Positions 40,537-49,166 are shown, counted from the stretch's first letter. The stretch is DNA of 64,000 bases from Pseudobdellovibrionaceae bacterium (GCA_019637955.1 JAHBUS010000001.1:434001-498000), one strand, 5' to 3'. Made by a program: numbers and translations. Notes: generated by a model not told the origin, from the letters alone.

Positions 40537-41622
40537 ATGCGAGCCGTGATGATCTTCTTTTTCTTGTTGATCGGCCTCTTGATGACCGTGGAGAACGCCT
40601 TCGCACAGAGCGACTGGAGTTTCGCCGCCACGGACCGGGCGGGCTCCCGACTCTTGGTTTCAAAATCGGCCCCGCTGGTCGTGGCGGTGATCGACACGGG
40701 CGCCGACCTGCTTCACCCGGCGCTCAAGGGCGCGGCCTGGCGCAACCCCGGCGAAACGGGCCTCGACTCCCAAGGCCGCGACAAAGCCTCGAACGGCATC
40801 GACGATGACGGCAATGGGTTTATCGACGACGTGAGCGGGTGGAACTTCGCGGGCAACGACGGATTCATCCACGACAGCCATGGGCACGGCACGCACATCT
40901 CGGGAATCATCAATGCCGTCGCGCCCGGCGTGAAACTCATGACGCTCAAATATTACGACCCCAAATCGAAAGGAGAGGACAATCTCAAAGCCCTGATTCA
41001 AGCCATCCGCTACGCCGTGAAAATGAAAGCCGATGTCATTAACTACAGCGGTGGCGGTTTTGTTCCCAATCTCGAGGAGCGTGCGGCCATCCGCGAAGCT
41101 GAAAAAAAAGGCATCCTCTTTGTCGCCGCCGCCGGCAACGAGGCCACGAACTCCGACAAGCGCCACTTCTACCCGGCCGGTTATGATCTCAACAACATCC
41201 TCTCGGTGACCGCGCACGACCCTCGCATGGACATCCTCCCCAGCTCGAACTATGGCACCCAGACCGTGCACCTCGCGGCGCCCGGCGCGGCGGTCCTCTC
41301 GGCCCTCCCGCAAGGCGCTTGGGGGGCGATGACCGGCACCTCCCAGGCCACGGCCTTCGTGACGGGCGCGGCGTGCCTGCTCAAAACCCAGCGGCCCGAC
41401 CTCAGCGCCAGTGAACTCAAAGCTCAGCTTGAGGACAGCGCCCGATTTGAGACGCAAATGCGCGGCAAGGTGGCATCGGCAGGGCGTCTCGATCTCAGAC
41501 GGACCCTGGCCTTGCAGGACGCGGGTCGAAGTCTTTCGGGGTACCGGCTCGAGACTTACACCGTCCTGCGAAATAAGGCCTTGATGAGGTCTCGACTTGG
41601 ATCTGAAACTTCGTTAAAGTGA
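40537..41622 (+). CDS. Secreted subtilisin-like serine protease (S8)
   Basis: I start at 40537 (MRAVMIFFFL), which has AAGGAG upstream and a signal peptide to residue 24. The 361-residue protein has catalytic D53 (VIDTGAD), H117 (HGHGTHISG) and S269 (GTSQATAFVTG), plus oxyanion N201 (AAAGNEATN). There is no I9-type propeptide, and the catalytic Ser motif is GTSQA rather than GTSMA. It is encoded directly after the RHS-like gene and before a small membrane protein gene. Confidence 0.95.
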   Translation: MRAVMIFFFLLIGLLMTVENAFAQSDWSFAATDRAGSRLLVSKSAPLVVAVIDTGADLLHPALKGAAWRNPGETGLDSQGRDKASNGIDDDGNGFIDDVSGWNFAGNDGFIHDSHGHGTHISGIINAVAPGVKLMTLKYYDPKSKGEDNLKALIQAIRYAVKMKADVINYSGGGFVPNLEERAAIREAEKKGILFVAAAGNEATNSDKRHFYPAGYDLNNILSVTAHDPRMDILPSSNYGTQTVHLAAPGAAVLSALPQGAWGAMTGTSQATAFVTGAACLLKTQRPDLSASELKAQLEDSARFETQMRGKVASAGRLDLRRTLALQDAGRSLSGYRLETYTVLRNKALMRSRLGSETSLK

Positions 41623-41644
41623 GGGACAGAAAAGGAGAGCCCGC

Positions 41645-41794
41645 ATGTCATCGAACCATCTGCCCGCCTCGGAACGCAAAGCCCAAAATCTCGAAGAAGC
41701 CAAAAAAGAGATGTGGCCGTTCGCTCTCTACACCGCAATCCCCGTCATCATCACCATCGCGATCGCCTTCTACTTCGGCTCCACCGCCAACTAA
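41645..41794 (+). CDS. 49-residue single-span membrane protein
   Basis: A short gene of 49 codons with a strong ribosome-binding site (AAAAGGAGAG, 41630-41639). The product has a charged N-terminal helix (MSSNHLPASERKAQNLEEAK) then one membrane segment of about 20 residues (FALYTAIPVIITIAIAFYFG) and a short STAN end. It follows the subtilase stop by 22 bases, so it is probably co-transcribed. I recognise no family. Confidence 0.65.
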   Translation: MSSNHLPASERKAQNLEEAKKEMWPFALYTAIPVIITIAIAFYFGSTAN

Positions 41795-41806
41795 GGTCCC
41801 TGCGGT

Positions 41807-41841
41807 AAAGGTGCCTGGCACCTTTTTGAAACGCGCTGCAT
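41807..41841. repeat. Dispersed 35-bp palindromic repeat, copy 2
   Basis: The 35 bases match the copy at 2942-2976 (read in reverse) at 32 positions; the mismatches are at element positions 16, 20 and 31. The first 19 bases form a perfect palindrome, AAAGGTGCCTGGCACCTTT. It lies 12 bases after the stop of the small membrane protein gene. Confidence 0.8.
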
Positions 41842-41857
41842 GGATTGTGAATGAAAG

Positions 41858-41880
41858 AAAGGCTCCCTCGGGGAGCCTTT
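41858..41880 (+). terminator. Terminator after the small membrane protein operon
   Basis: AAAGGCTCCC-TCG-GGGAGCCTTT is a perfect 10-bp stem with a three-base loop, followed by CTTGTTT. It ends the RHS-subtilase-membrane-protein operon. Confidence 0.85.
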
Positions 41881-41911
41881 CTTGTTTGAAAAAGGTGGAA
41901 CCCTCGGGCCG

Positions 41912-41983
41912 GACTCAGGAGAGTCGAAACTGGTCCTCGGGACCTTCAGGGATGCCGCCGGAGAATCCAATCTCCGACGGCGG
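41912..41983. other. Cluster of three adjacent stem-loops before the hsp20 stop
   Basis: Three short inverted repeats follow one another: GACTC-AGGA-GAGTC (41912-41925), GGTCC-TCG-GGACC (41932-41944) and CCGCCGGAGA with TCTCCGACGGCGG (41955-41983). They lie between convergent genes, so they may act as a bidirectional terminator or mRNA end protection. No T tract is present. Confidence 0.5.
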
Positions 41984-42000
41984 GGATTTTCAGAAATTAC

Positions 42001-42480
42001 TTACTGCTTCATCTGTCCATCGAGCGCTTTCGTGTCGTCTTTTTTTGAAAAGAGCTTCGCGAAAACGCCTTTGCTCTCACCCGACTGCAGCGCGATGGTT
42101 CGCGGCTGAGTCTCGGGACGCTTGGGCAAGTAGATATCGAGCACGCCGTCTTCATAACGGGCTTCGATGGTTTCACTGTCGACCGATTCGGGGATGCGCA
42201 AGCGGCGCTCGAAGGTCATGCCACGGCGTTCACCTTGAATGGTGAGCGTGCGGTCTTTCACTTCGATTTTAAGCGCCTCTTTTTTCATTCCCGGCAAATC
42301 GCAAGTCACGAGGAAGTGATCGTCGCTTTCGCTGGTTTCAAAGTTTGTCGATTCGCTCGAAAATCTTTCGTAGGGCGTTGGCCAATGAGTGAAACTTTCG
42401 AACAGGCGGTCGACTTCGCTAAAAAGATCCGCGGGAGTGGACCGGCGCGAGAGATAAGGGACCAAAGTTGTTCTCATCAT
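42001..42480 (-). CDS. Hsp20/alpha-crystallin family small heat shock protein
   Basis: I start at 42480 (MMRTTLVPYLSRR), since AAGGAGG lies directly upstream. The 159-residue protein has the alpha-crystallin domain (about residues 45-135): DDHFLVTCDLPGMKKEALKI, VKDRTLTIQGERR, ERRLRIPESVD and the final DGVLDIYLPKRPE. The C-terminal extension contains RTIALQS, a weaker version of the IxI motif. Small heat shock proteins bind unfolding proteins and prevent aggregation. A GAGAA-TCGC-TTCTC inverted repeat lies 24 bases before the start. Confidence 0.95.
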   Translation of the reverse strand: MMRTTLVPYLSRRSTPADLFSEVDRLFESFTHWPTPYERFSSESTNFETSESDDHFLVTCDLPGMKKEALKIEVKDRTLTIQGERRGMTFERRLRIPESVDSETIEARYEDGVLDIYLPKRPETQPRTIALQSGESKGVFAKLFSKKDDTKALDGQMKQ

Positions 42481-42773
42481 AAGTCCTCCTTTATAAGTCC
42501 TGAGAGAATCGCTTCTCACACCCTAAAACTGTGGACGCCCGAAAACCTGTCAAGCGCGCCTCCAAAAAAAGTTCACGTCCCGATATGCGAAGTGACAGGG
42601 CCTTAAAGTCCAGGGAATCGTGATGATCTCTTCACGCTTTGCGTTCATCTCTCGGAGAAAGCCCCTGCGGATCAAGAAAACTTGATTTGAGAAGATCTCA
42701 CTTGAAACCGAAAATAAGAGTGTCAACAAAGCCACTCGAACACTGAACCGCAACAGCTGAAGAGGAGGACAAA
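42481..42773. other. Non-coding gap between divergent hsp20 and CBS genes
   Basis: This 293-bp region has no supported gene. It holds the promoters of both divergent genes, the hsp20 leader with its ribosome-binding site and the inverted repeat at 42504-42517 (GAGAA-TCGC-TTCTC). A longer minus-strand open frame at 42550-42795 lacks any signal or recognised domain and is not called. Confidence 0.5.
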
Positions 42774-43229
42774 ATGGACCGACAACTTGCAACATCGATG
42801 GTGAAGAGTCCCTACATCGCCGACGCCGACATGGACTTGAACGACGCCCTTGATTACATGCGTGAGTGCAACATCCGGCACTTGCCGATCGTCGAATCCG
42901 ACAAGCTGGTCGGCATCGTCTCGGAGCGCGATCTCAAAGAGGCGCTCGCTTTGGATAAAAGCGAAGACTTGTCTTTGCGCGATATCATGAAGAGCGAGGT
43001 GTACACGGTTTCGGCCTACGATTCGCTCAAAGACGTGGTCCGGGACATGGCCGAGTCCAAGTACGGATCGGCGATCGTGGTCAACCGCAAGCGCGAGGTG
43101 CAAGGTATCTTCACGACCATCGATGCGCTTCGCATCTTGGCGGATCTGCTGGACAAAGAGCAGCTGAATGAGCTTGTATCGGTCGAAGATTACATTGAAG
43201 CCACGCGCCCGGAAGGACCGCGGGCTTAG
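42774..43229 (+). CDS. CBS-domain pair protein, second
   Basis: The 151-residue protein consists of two CBS domains: NIRHLPIVESDKLVGIVSER (residues 33-52) and SAIVVNRKREVQGIFTTIDA, joined by SLRDIMKSEVYTVSA. It has a strong ribosome-binding site (GAGGAGG). Like the protein at 14924, it lacks other domains. It binds adenosyl ligands by family, and its location divergent from hsp20 hints at stress linkage, which is not proven. Confidence 0.9.
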   Translation: MDRQLATSMVKSPYIADADMDLNDALDYMRECNIRHLPIVESDKLVGIVSERDLKEALALDKSEDLSLRDIMKSEVYTVSAYDSLKDVVRDMAESKYGSAIVVNRKREVQGIFTTIDALRILADLLDKEQLNELVSVEDYIEATRPEGPRA

Positions 43230-43240
43230 AAAGACCGGAC

Positions 43241-43963
43241 TTGGCCCCTTCTTCAAAGTTCACAAGTGAGCGATTTCTCTTTCTGTTCACTTGTGAACAC
43301 GCCACGAACAAAATCCCCTTCCCTTACCAACCCCTGTTTCGCGAAGCCCGCCAGATCCTGTCCACGCACCGTGGATGGGATGCGGGCGCCGCGCCCGTGG
43401 CGCGCCGGATGGCCCGCGCCTGCCAAAGTCCGCTGATTGAGGGCACCCACTCCCGTCTTTTGGTCGATCTCAACCGCACCGAAGACAACCCCGGCGTCTT
43501 TTCGCCATGGACCCGGGTGTTGGATCACGGCCTTCGGCAGACGCTTCTCCAAACCTATCACCGCCCCCACTGGAGCCGCGTCGAAACCGAAGTCGATCGC
43601 CTCATGAAACGCGCTCAGAAGAGCGGGCGCACGCTCGTGCATTTGGGAATCCACAGCTTCACGCCGGTGATGCACGGCTACCGACGGCCCACCGCACTGG
43701 GGCTGTTGCTGGATCCCTCGCGCCCGCGCGAAGCGGCGATGGCGCTTGAATGGCAAAAAAAATTGCGGCGCCACTCCGACTTGGTCATTCACCGCAACCG
43801 GCCTTATCGAGGAACCGGCAATGGGCTGATCTCCGACTTGCGCCAGCGTTACTCACCTCGCGACTACTTGGGCCTGGAGATCGAACTCAATCAAAATCTT
43901 GTCGAGTCCGCCGCCGCGCAAACCAAGATCGCCAAGCTTTTACTCGAGACGCTGCCCCGGTAA
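43241..43963 (+). CDS. N-formylglutamate amidohydrolase-like protein
   Basis: The 240-residue protein begins near the family's LFTCEHATNKIP (residues 14-25), then HRGWDAGAAPVARRMARAC, SRLLVDLNRTEDN and GIHSFTP, and ends with YSPRDYLGLEIELNQNLV, all in the order of the N-formylglutamate amidohydrolase (HutG) family, which releases formate from N-formylglutamate and is zinc-dependent. The start is TTG 43241; no ATG fits, and the ribosome-binding site is weak. It follows the CBS gene by 11 bases. No histidine pathway genes are next to it. Confidence 0.85.
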   Translation: MAPSSKFTSERFLFLFTCEHATNKIPFPYQPLFREARQILSTHRGWDAGAAPVARRMARACQSPLIEGTHSRLLVDLNRTEDNPGVFSPWTRVLDHGLRQTLLQTYHRPHWSRVETEVDRLMKRAQKSGRTLVHLGIHSFTPVMHGYRRPTALGLLLDPSRPREAAMALEWQKKLRRHSDLVIHRNRPYRGTGNGLISDLRQRYSPRDYLGLEIELNQNLVESAAAQTKIAKLLLETLPR

Positions 43964-44078
43964 CGGGGCAAACTGCCTCTCGCCCTTCTTTCAAATCGAA
44001 TTTAGGTCTGGACCGTTCGCACGTCTTTGGCCCTCTGAATGCAAGTCTTTTGGGGTATCAATGAAGAACGGAGTCTTT

Positions 44079-45119
44079 ATGAAAAACCAGATGCAAGAGA
44101 TCCTCGATGCCTACCATCAACTGGCGCCGCTCCCCCTCGAAAAAACCATCCCGCGCATCGCGCGCGAACAGCCCGAGCTGCGCGACGCGGTCTTGGGCGT
44201 CTTGAACAACCATGCCGCGAAAAGGTTGCTCGGCGGAACCGTGGAGACGGTCGCCAAAATTGAACACCGGCTGATTCAAGGACCCGAAGATAAAATCGCG
44301 GTTCGCATCTACCGTCCCGATCATGACGATGAGACCAAGCCCGTCTTGCTCTATTTCCATGGGGGCGGATTCGTGATCGGCAATTTGAACTCTTACGATT
44401 CTTCGTGCCGCGCGCTTTGCAACGCCGCAGACTGCGTTGTCGTGTCGGTGGCGTACCGGCAAGCCCCCGAAAATAAATTCCCGGCGGCCCGAGATGACGC
44501 CTTCACCGCTTACAACTGGTTGATTTCGCGCTCGCGCGAGCTGGGGGTTGATCCCCGCCGCATCGCCGTGGCGGGCGAAAGTGCAGGCGGAAATCTCGCC
44601 GCGCTGGTGTGCTTGCTGGCCAAAGCGCGCGGGCTGCCGCAGCCCGTGCACCAACTTTTGATCTACCCGTGGGTCGATTCCGAAATGGACACTCACTCCT
44701 TCCGCGAACACGGCCATGCCGAACCCCTCAACGCGGAGATGGTGAGTTGGTTCATGCGCTACTACTTGCCCGATGGCATTAAAGCCGCGGACCCGTTTGC
44801 GTTCCCGATGCAGAATGACGATCTCGCAGGCCTGGCCCCGGCCACGGTCATCACGGCGGAGATCGACCCCCTCTGCACGCAGGGCGAACTTTACGCCGAG
44901 AAGCTGCGCGCCCATGGCGTCCCCGTCTTTGTTCGGCGCTTTGAGGGCGTCGCCCATGAATTTTTCGGCATGGGCGCGTTGGTTCCAGAAGCCCGTGAGG
45001 CCGTTAAATTGGCCGCCGAGAACCTCCAAGCCGCCTTTGACGGGCTGCCGTTCAATGAGGACAGCGCTCGCGAGCGCCGTGAGGAACTGGCCAATTTGCA
45101 AATGCAAATGCGGACGTGA
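44079..45119 (+). CDS. Hormone-sensitive-lipase family esterase
   Basis: I start at 44079 (MKNQMQEILDAYHQL) because CGGAG is correctly spaced; ATG 44061 is the alternative. The 346-residue alpha/beta hydrolase has the oxyanion HGGG motif (YFHGGGFVIG) near 89, the nucleophile elbow GESAGGN near 163, D in EIDPLCTQGE and the catalytic His in GVAHEFFGMGA near 295. These enzymes hydrolyse short-chain esters. No signal peptide is present. It is encoded between an amidohydrolase and a CvfB-like gene. Confidence 0.93.
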   Translation: MKNQMQEILDAYHQLAPLPLEKTIPRIAREQPELRDAVLGVLNNHAAKRLLGGTVETVAKIEHRLIQGPEDKIAVRIYRPDHDDETKPVLLYFHGGGFVIGNLNSYDSSCRALCNAADCVVVSVAYRQAPENKFPAARDDAFTAYNWLISRSRELGVDPRRIAVAGESAGGNLAALVCLLAKARGLPQPVHQLLIYPWVDSEMDTHSFREHGHAEPLNAEMVSWFMRYYLPDGIKAADPFAFPMQNDDLAGLAPATVITAEIDPLCTQGELYAEKLRAHGVPVFVRRFEGVAHEFFGMGALVPEAREAVKLAAENLQAAFDGLPFNEDSARERREELANLQMQMRT

Positions 45120-45152
45120 TTTTTCGAAGGGTTCGGGGTAGGACCTGTCGCC

Positions 45153-45827
45153 ATGACAGACACCCCGAACCACCAAGTCGGCGACTTCGCCTGCCTGCGC
45201 GTGGTCTCCCTCACCGAGATCGGCACTTTTTTTGACTGGGGCCAACCCAAAGACCTCTTTCTTCCGTTTGGCGAACAGACGCGCGAACTGCGGGTGGGTC
45301 AATGGGTGGTTGTGCACATTCATCTCGACAAAAGCGGACGTCCCTGCGCTTCGATGAAGCTCGACAGGCATCTTGAGAAAGAAGACGCCCTCGTCACCAA
45401 GTTCACCGCGGGTCAAAAGGTGACACTTCTGATCGTCGATCAAACGGACCTCGGATGGAAAGCCATCGTCGATGGCAAACGCTGGGGGCTTTTGTTTAAA
45501 AACGAGGTCTTCCAAAACTTGGCTTACGGTGACGAGGTTCAAGGACAGATCAAAGCGGTTCGCCCCGACGGCAAACTGGATTTGAGCTTAGGTCCCGCCC
45601 CCGTCGGTCACAAGGCCGTGCAAGGCGAAATCGGACCGCGCATCTTGGCGATGCTCAAAGAAAGCGGCGGATTTTTACCTTTGACCGATAAAACCGAGCC
45701 CGACGAAATCTACGACCTGTTCGGCGTGAGCAAAAAAAAATTTAAGATCGCGCTCAGCGGCCTTTACAAACTCCGTCAAATCACGATCGGTGACGACGGC
45801 ATTCGACTCGCAGAAAAGGCCCCCTGA
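45153..45827 (+). CDS. cvfB: CvfB-like S1-domain RNA-binding protein
   Basis: The 224-residue protein matches the CvfB family: an S1-like start (VGDFACLRVVSLTEIGTFFD WGQPKDLFLP), a second S1-type part and a winged-helix C-terminus (ILAMLKESGGFLPLTDKTEP, FGVSKKKFKIALSGLYKLRQ). CvfB proteins bind RNA and regulate gene expression and, in Staphylococcus, virulence. It overlaps the hflX start by one base (TGATG), so the pair are co-translated. Both act on RNA or the ribosome. Confidence 0.92.
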   Translation: MTDTPNHQVGDFACLRVVSLTEIGTFFDWGQPKDLFLPFGEQTRELRVGQWVVVHIHLDKSGRPCASMKLDRHLEKEDALVTKFTAGQKVTLLIVDQTDLGWKAIVDGKRWGLLFKNEVFQNLAYGDEVQGQIKAVRPDGKLDLSLGPAPVGHKAVQGEIGPRILAMLKESGGFLPLTDKTEPDEIYDLFGVSKKKFKIALSGLYKLRQITIGDDGIRLAEKAP

Positions 45828-47233
45828 TGGACTCGTTCAACCGAAAAACGCCCCTCGCCGCTGTCCTGGTCGGCATTCAACTCCCGAAAGTCACCGACGA
45901 TGAGAATCAAGGTTCTTTGGCGGAGCTGTCGCGCCTCGTGAGCACGCTGGGCTACCGCGTGGTGGGACAGATGTCGCAAAAGCGCTCTTCGCAGCGCAAG
46001 GCCACCGTTCTGGGCGATGGCCGTTTGGCTGAACTCGCCTCGTGGACCGGCGGGACCGGCGTCGTCGGACCGATGGTGGAGCGCAAGCTGCACAAGGCCG
46101 CTTTGAAGTTTGATAAAAATCTTCCCGCCGAAGAGGCCGAGGAGAGTGAGATCGGTGACGAAGGGCCCGAGGACACCGAAGGCTCCGAAGCTCCCAAAGA
46201 AAAAGCCGAAGTCGTGATCTTCGACTGCGATCTTTCGCCCTCACAGCTGCGCAACCTTGAGAGCGCCACCGGCGCCACCGTGCTCGACCGCACCGGCGTC
46301 ATCATCGAAATCTTCTCGCGGCACGCCCGCACGCGCGCGGCCCGTTTGCAGGTTGAGATCGCGCGTCTGACTTACGTGGCCCCGCGTCTGCGTGAGACCG
46401 GTGGCGGCGAGGACCGCGGCGGCGGCGGTATCGGCGGCAAAGGTTCGGGCGAAACGAACCTTGAGCTGGACAAGCGCAAAATCCGCGACCGCATCAAAGA
46501 GCTCAAACAAGAACTCGCTTCGATCGCGGTCGAACAGGACAACCGCCGCTCGCGCCGCAATCAAGAGATCTCGGTCGCCTTGGTGGGTTACACCAACGCC
46601 GGAAAATCATCGCTGATGCGCGCGCTCACCGGCAGCGAAGTGCTTGTCGCCGACAAACTCTTCGCCACTCTCGATACGACCGTGCGTCTTTTGTACCCCG
46701 AGTCGCGTCCCAAGATTTTAATCTCCGACACCGTTGGGTTTATCAAAAAGCTGCCGCACGACTTGGTCGCCTCGTTCAAGTCGACGCTGGACGAAGCGTT
46801 GAATGCGTCTTTACTCTTGTACGTCGTCGACTCCTCGGACCCGACCTTCCGCTCGCAGCTTGAAGTCACCCGGTCGGTCCTGGGCGAAGTCGGCGCGAGC
46901 GACATCCAGAGCCTCTTGATTCTGAACAAGGTCGACCGCCTCTCGCCTGAGCAGCGCGCCGAACTTGAAAGCGAGTTTCCGGATGCGGTGTTTTTGTCAG
47001 CGCATAAGCCCGCCGATGTCGCGGCCCTGCGTTTGAAACTGATCGGCTATTTCGAGACGGACATGGTCGATGCCGACGTCTTCATCCCCTACGATGTGCA
47101 AGGGGCCATCGGCGAGATCCGCGCGAAGATGCGCGTTTTGGGCGAAAGCTACGACGAAAAGGGCGTGGTCCTGAAGGTCCGCGCCACCGACGAAGATCTC
47201 GAACGCCTTCGCAGCCGCTTCGGACTCAAGTAG
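45827..47233 (+). CDS. hflX: GTPase HflX
   Basis: The 468-residue protein has the HflX N-terminal domain (RKATVLGDGRLAELA, VIFDCDLSPSQLRNLE, VLDRTGVIIEIFSRHA, GGGEDRGGGGIGGKGSGET) and a G domain with the P-loop VGYTNAGKSS near 252, DTVGF near 303 and NKVD near 366, then a C-terminal domain. A longer insert (about 100-125, acidic EEAEESEIGDEGPEDTEGSE) is notable. HflX splits stalled 70S ribosomes under heat stress. Confidence 0.95.
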   Translation: MDSFNRKTPLAAVLVGIQLPKVTDDENQGSLAELSRLVSTLGYRVVGQMSQKRSSQRKATVLGDGRLAELASWTGGTGVVGPMVERKLHKAALKFDKNLPAEEAEESEIGDEGPEDTEGSEAPKEKAEVVIFDCDLSPSQLRNLESATGATVLDRTGVIIEIFSRHARTRAARLQVEIARLTYVAPRLRETGGGEDRGGGGIGGKGSGETNLELDKRKIRDRIKELKQELASIAVEQDNRRSRRNQEISVALVGYTNAGKSSLMRALTGSEVLVADKLFATLDTTVRLLYPESRPKILISDTVGFIKKLPHDLVASFKSTLDEALNASLLLYVVDSSDPTFRSQLEVTRSVLGEVGASDIQSLLILNKVDRLSPEQRAELESEFPDAVFLSAHKPADVAALRLKLIGYFETDMVDADVFIPYDVQGAIGEIRAKMRVLGESYDEKGVVLKVRATDEDLERLRSRFGLK

Positions 47234-47235
47234 GC

Positions 47236-47622
47236 CTATTTCACCAAACTCGTTTCGATCAAGGCGCCCTTCGATAAAAACTTATGGATCGGGCATTTGT
47301 TGGCGATTGCCAGCAGCGAGGCGCGCTGCTCGTCGGTGAGCTCGCCCTCAAAGCGGATCTCGCGCGCGATGCGGTTCTCGGCGCCCTCCGCGGTGATCTT
47401 GATTTTCACGTCGCTCGAAACCAGCGGGATCCCTTTGCGATTCGCATACATCTGCACGGTGATCGCCGTGCAGGCCGCGAGCGCCGTCTCGAGATAGTCG
47501 TGGGGGTTGGGAGCGGTGTTGGTACCGCCCAGCTTTTCGCTCACGTCCGATCGGAGCTGAAAACCCGGCACGTTGATTTCGAGCGCTAAGCCCTTGGTGA
47601 TTTTGGTGGATTCAACTGACAC
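47236..47622 (-). CDS. OsmC family protein
   Basis: I start at GTG 47622, since GGAGG lies 4 bases upstream; an ATG at 47658 would have no such site. The 128-residue protein matches OsmC: LGGTNTAPNPHDYLETALAACTAITVQMYANR has one cysteine of the redox pair (AAC), and the end shows ITIAN-like NKCPIHKFLSKG with the second Cys. OsmC/Ohr proteins reduce organic hydroperoxides. The gene's stop is three bases from that of hflX. Confidence 0.9.
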   Translation of the reverse strand: MSVESTKITKGLALEINVPGFQLRSDVSEKLGGTNTAPNPHDYLETALAACTAITVQMYANRKGIPLVSSDVKIKITAEGAENRIAREIRFEGELTDEQRASLLAIANKCPIHKFLSKGALIETSLVK

Positions 47623-47804
47623 GACAACCTCCGTTATTCCCGAGAGATTACGCCGCATTCACGGCCCTCGCCTAGTGTTTAGACACGACATCAAGACTGA
47701 AAACGATTTTAACGGCCTTTCGCCGCCGAAACCCGTGGCGCTGCGATTGCTCCTGGTGGCTCGCCGGTCAAAAAAGGCCCGGGCATCCCGGGAGAGGTGT
47801 GTTC

Positions 47805-49151
47805 ATGCGCTTAAAACGACTGCCGTTGGTCGCCCTCATTTCAAGTCTGTGCTCGGCGCCCGCCGTGATGGCCGCCGATATCGATTGGTCGCAGCCCCCT
47901 CTCGCCTGCGTGGAAGACATCGTTCCCAGCGCCCCCTCGCGCCCCTGCCCGAGCCTGAGCCACATCGAAGAGATCACCAAAGAACTCAGCGTTTTTTCGA
48001 CCCTTGAGGAGCAGATCTATTGGACCGCGCCCGAAAATAAACGCGCCCTCAACTACTGCCGCTCGATGGAAATCCTGCGCCGAGAAAAGGCCGCTCCCGG
48101 CTCGATGACCAAAGGGGCCGTGCAGATTTCGTGGATGCGCGCCACCGCGGTGTCGCGCTCGGCGGATAAACTCAAAGCCATCGTCGATGCGAGCAAGCGC
48201 TACCGCATGCCCATTCATGTTTTGGTGGGAGCCTTGACGCAGGAGTCTTTGCTTTCGGACCTGGGCATCTCGGACGACGGCGGCAACTTTTCTTGCGGCG
48301 CCGGGCAAGTGAACTTGCTGGAGTGGTGCCGATGGGCCAACAAGCAAACCCCCGCGCTCAAAACCCAGCTCGGATGGCCCGCGCAGCCCGTGGCCTGCCA
48401 AAGCCTAGATAAAGAATGGGTGCGCCCCTTTCAGGAACTCGCGCTCCAGCAAATGGGTTCGCAGCCCAGCTACCAATTGAACAAGGATCACTTCGCCTTC
48501 ATCCGCATGGCCGACATCCGCGGCAAAATCCCGGGCGCGAGCGAAGCGCAGTTTCAGTCCAACTACGGGCTCGTCAAATCTTTCATCAATCATTGCACGA
48601 ATCCCGTCTTGGGAATCGACGCCAAAGCGCACGAACTCTCGCAGCTGTTCCGCCTGCACATCTCGGCCGGCATGCAGAAGCGCGAAGTTTACCCCGCCGG
48701 AAAATCCTTCCGTCAGCCTCACTGCCGCGTTCAAGATCAGTCGGGCTATTACCCCTTGCACACCGGATGGCTGATGGCCGTGGCCGCCTACAATGCCGGC
48801 CCGCGTGCGACGGACGTGGTTCCTTACTATTACGGCTGGACGAGCGCCGATATGGCGTCGCCCACCAAGATCGCTTCGCTCGATCCCGCCAAACTGGTCG
48901 AGGGACTTTATTACGGCGGTTCGTACAACGCCTTGAGCGATCGCTTCGAGTTCAAGACACTCGCGGGCAAAGAGACGTCGAACCCTGCGTTTAAGCAGTG
49001 CGTGATGCACCAACACGTCGTGCGCATCACCCAGCACGTCACCCGCTCGGACGTACCGAGCCTTTTAAGCACATTTAATGGCAGCAACGGTTGCCGCAAA
49101 GACACCCCGGTCCCGAACTCTCGCGCGAGTGGCGCGGGACGGGCGCGATAA
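47805..49151 (+). CDS. Exported lysozyme/transglycosylase-like protein
   Basis: I start at 47805 (MRLKRLPLVALISSL), since GGAGAGG at 47791 has correct spacing; GTG 47799 is too close. A signal peptide ends near residue 24. The 448-residue protein has lytic-transglycosylase signs: HVLVGALTQESLLSDLG with candidate E147, a GAGQVNLLEWC turn after NFSCG and AVAAYNAGPRATDVV near 327-341. It also has at least eight cysteines, suggesting disulfides. It would cleave peptidoglycan at the cell surface. It is followed by another exported-protein gene. Confidence 0.8.
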   Translation: MRLKRLPLVALISSLCSAPAVMAADIDWSQPPLACVEDIVPSAPSRPCPSLSHIEEITKELSVFSTLEEQIYWTAPENKRALNYCRSMEILRREKAAPGSMTKGAVQISWMRATAVSRSADKLKAIVDASKRYRMPIHVLVGALTQESLLSDLGISDDGGNFSCGAGQVNLLEWCRWANKQTPALKTQLGWPAQPVACQSLDKEWVRPFQELALQQMGSQPSYQLNKDHFAFIRMADIRGKIPGASEAQFQSNYGLVKSFINHCTNPVLGIDAKAHELSQLFRLHISAGMQKREVYPAGKSFRQPHCRVQDQSGYYPLHTGWLMAVAAYNAGPRATDVVPYYYGWTSADMASPTKIASLDPAKLVEGLYYGGSYNALSDRFEFKTLAGKETSNPAFKQCVMHQHVVRITQHVTRSDVPSLLSTFNGSNGCRKDTPVPNSRASGAGRAR

Positions 49152-49166
49152 GAAAGGACTTTGATC

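Noticed and set aside
42550-42795. 81-codon minus-strand frame between hsp20 and the CBS gene
   Set aside because: It overlaps the CBS start, has no ribosome-binding site and no recognisable domain.
43954-43969. GCCCCG-GTAA-CGGGGC hairpin as a terminator
   Set aside because: It overlaps the stop codon of the amidohydrolase-like gene and has no T tract.
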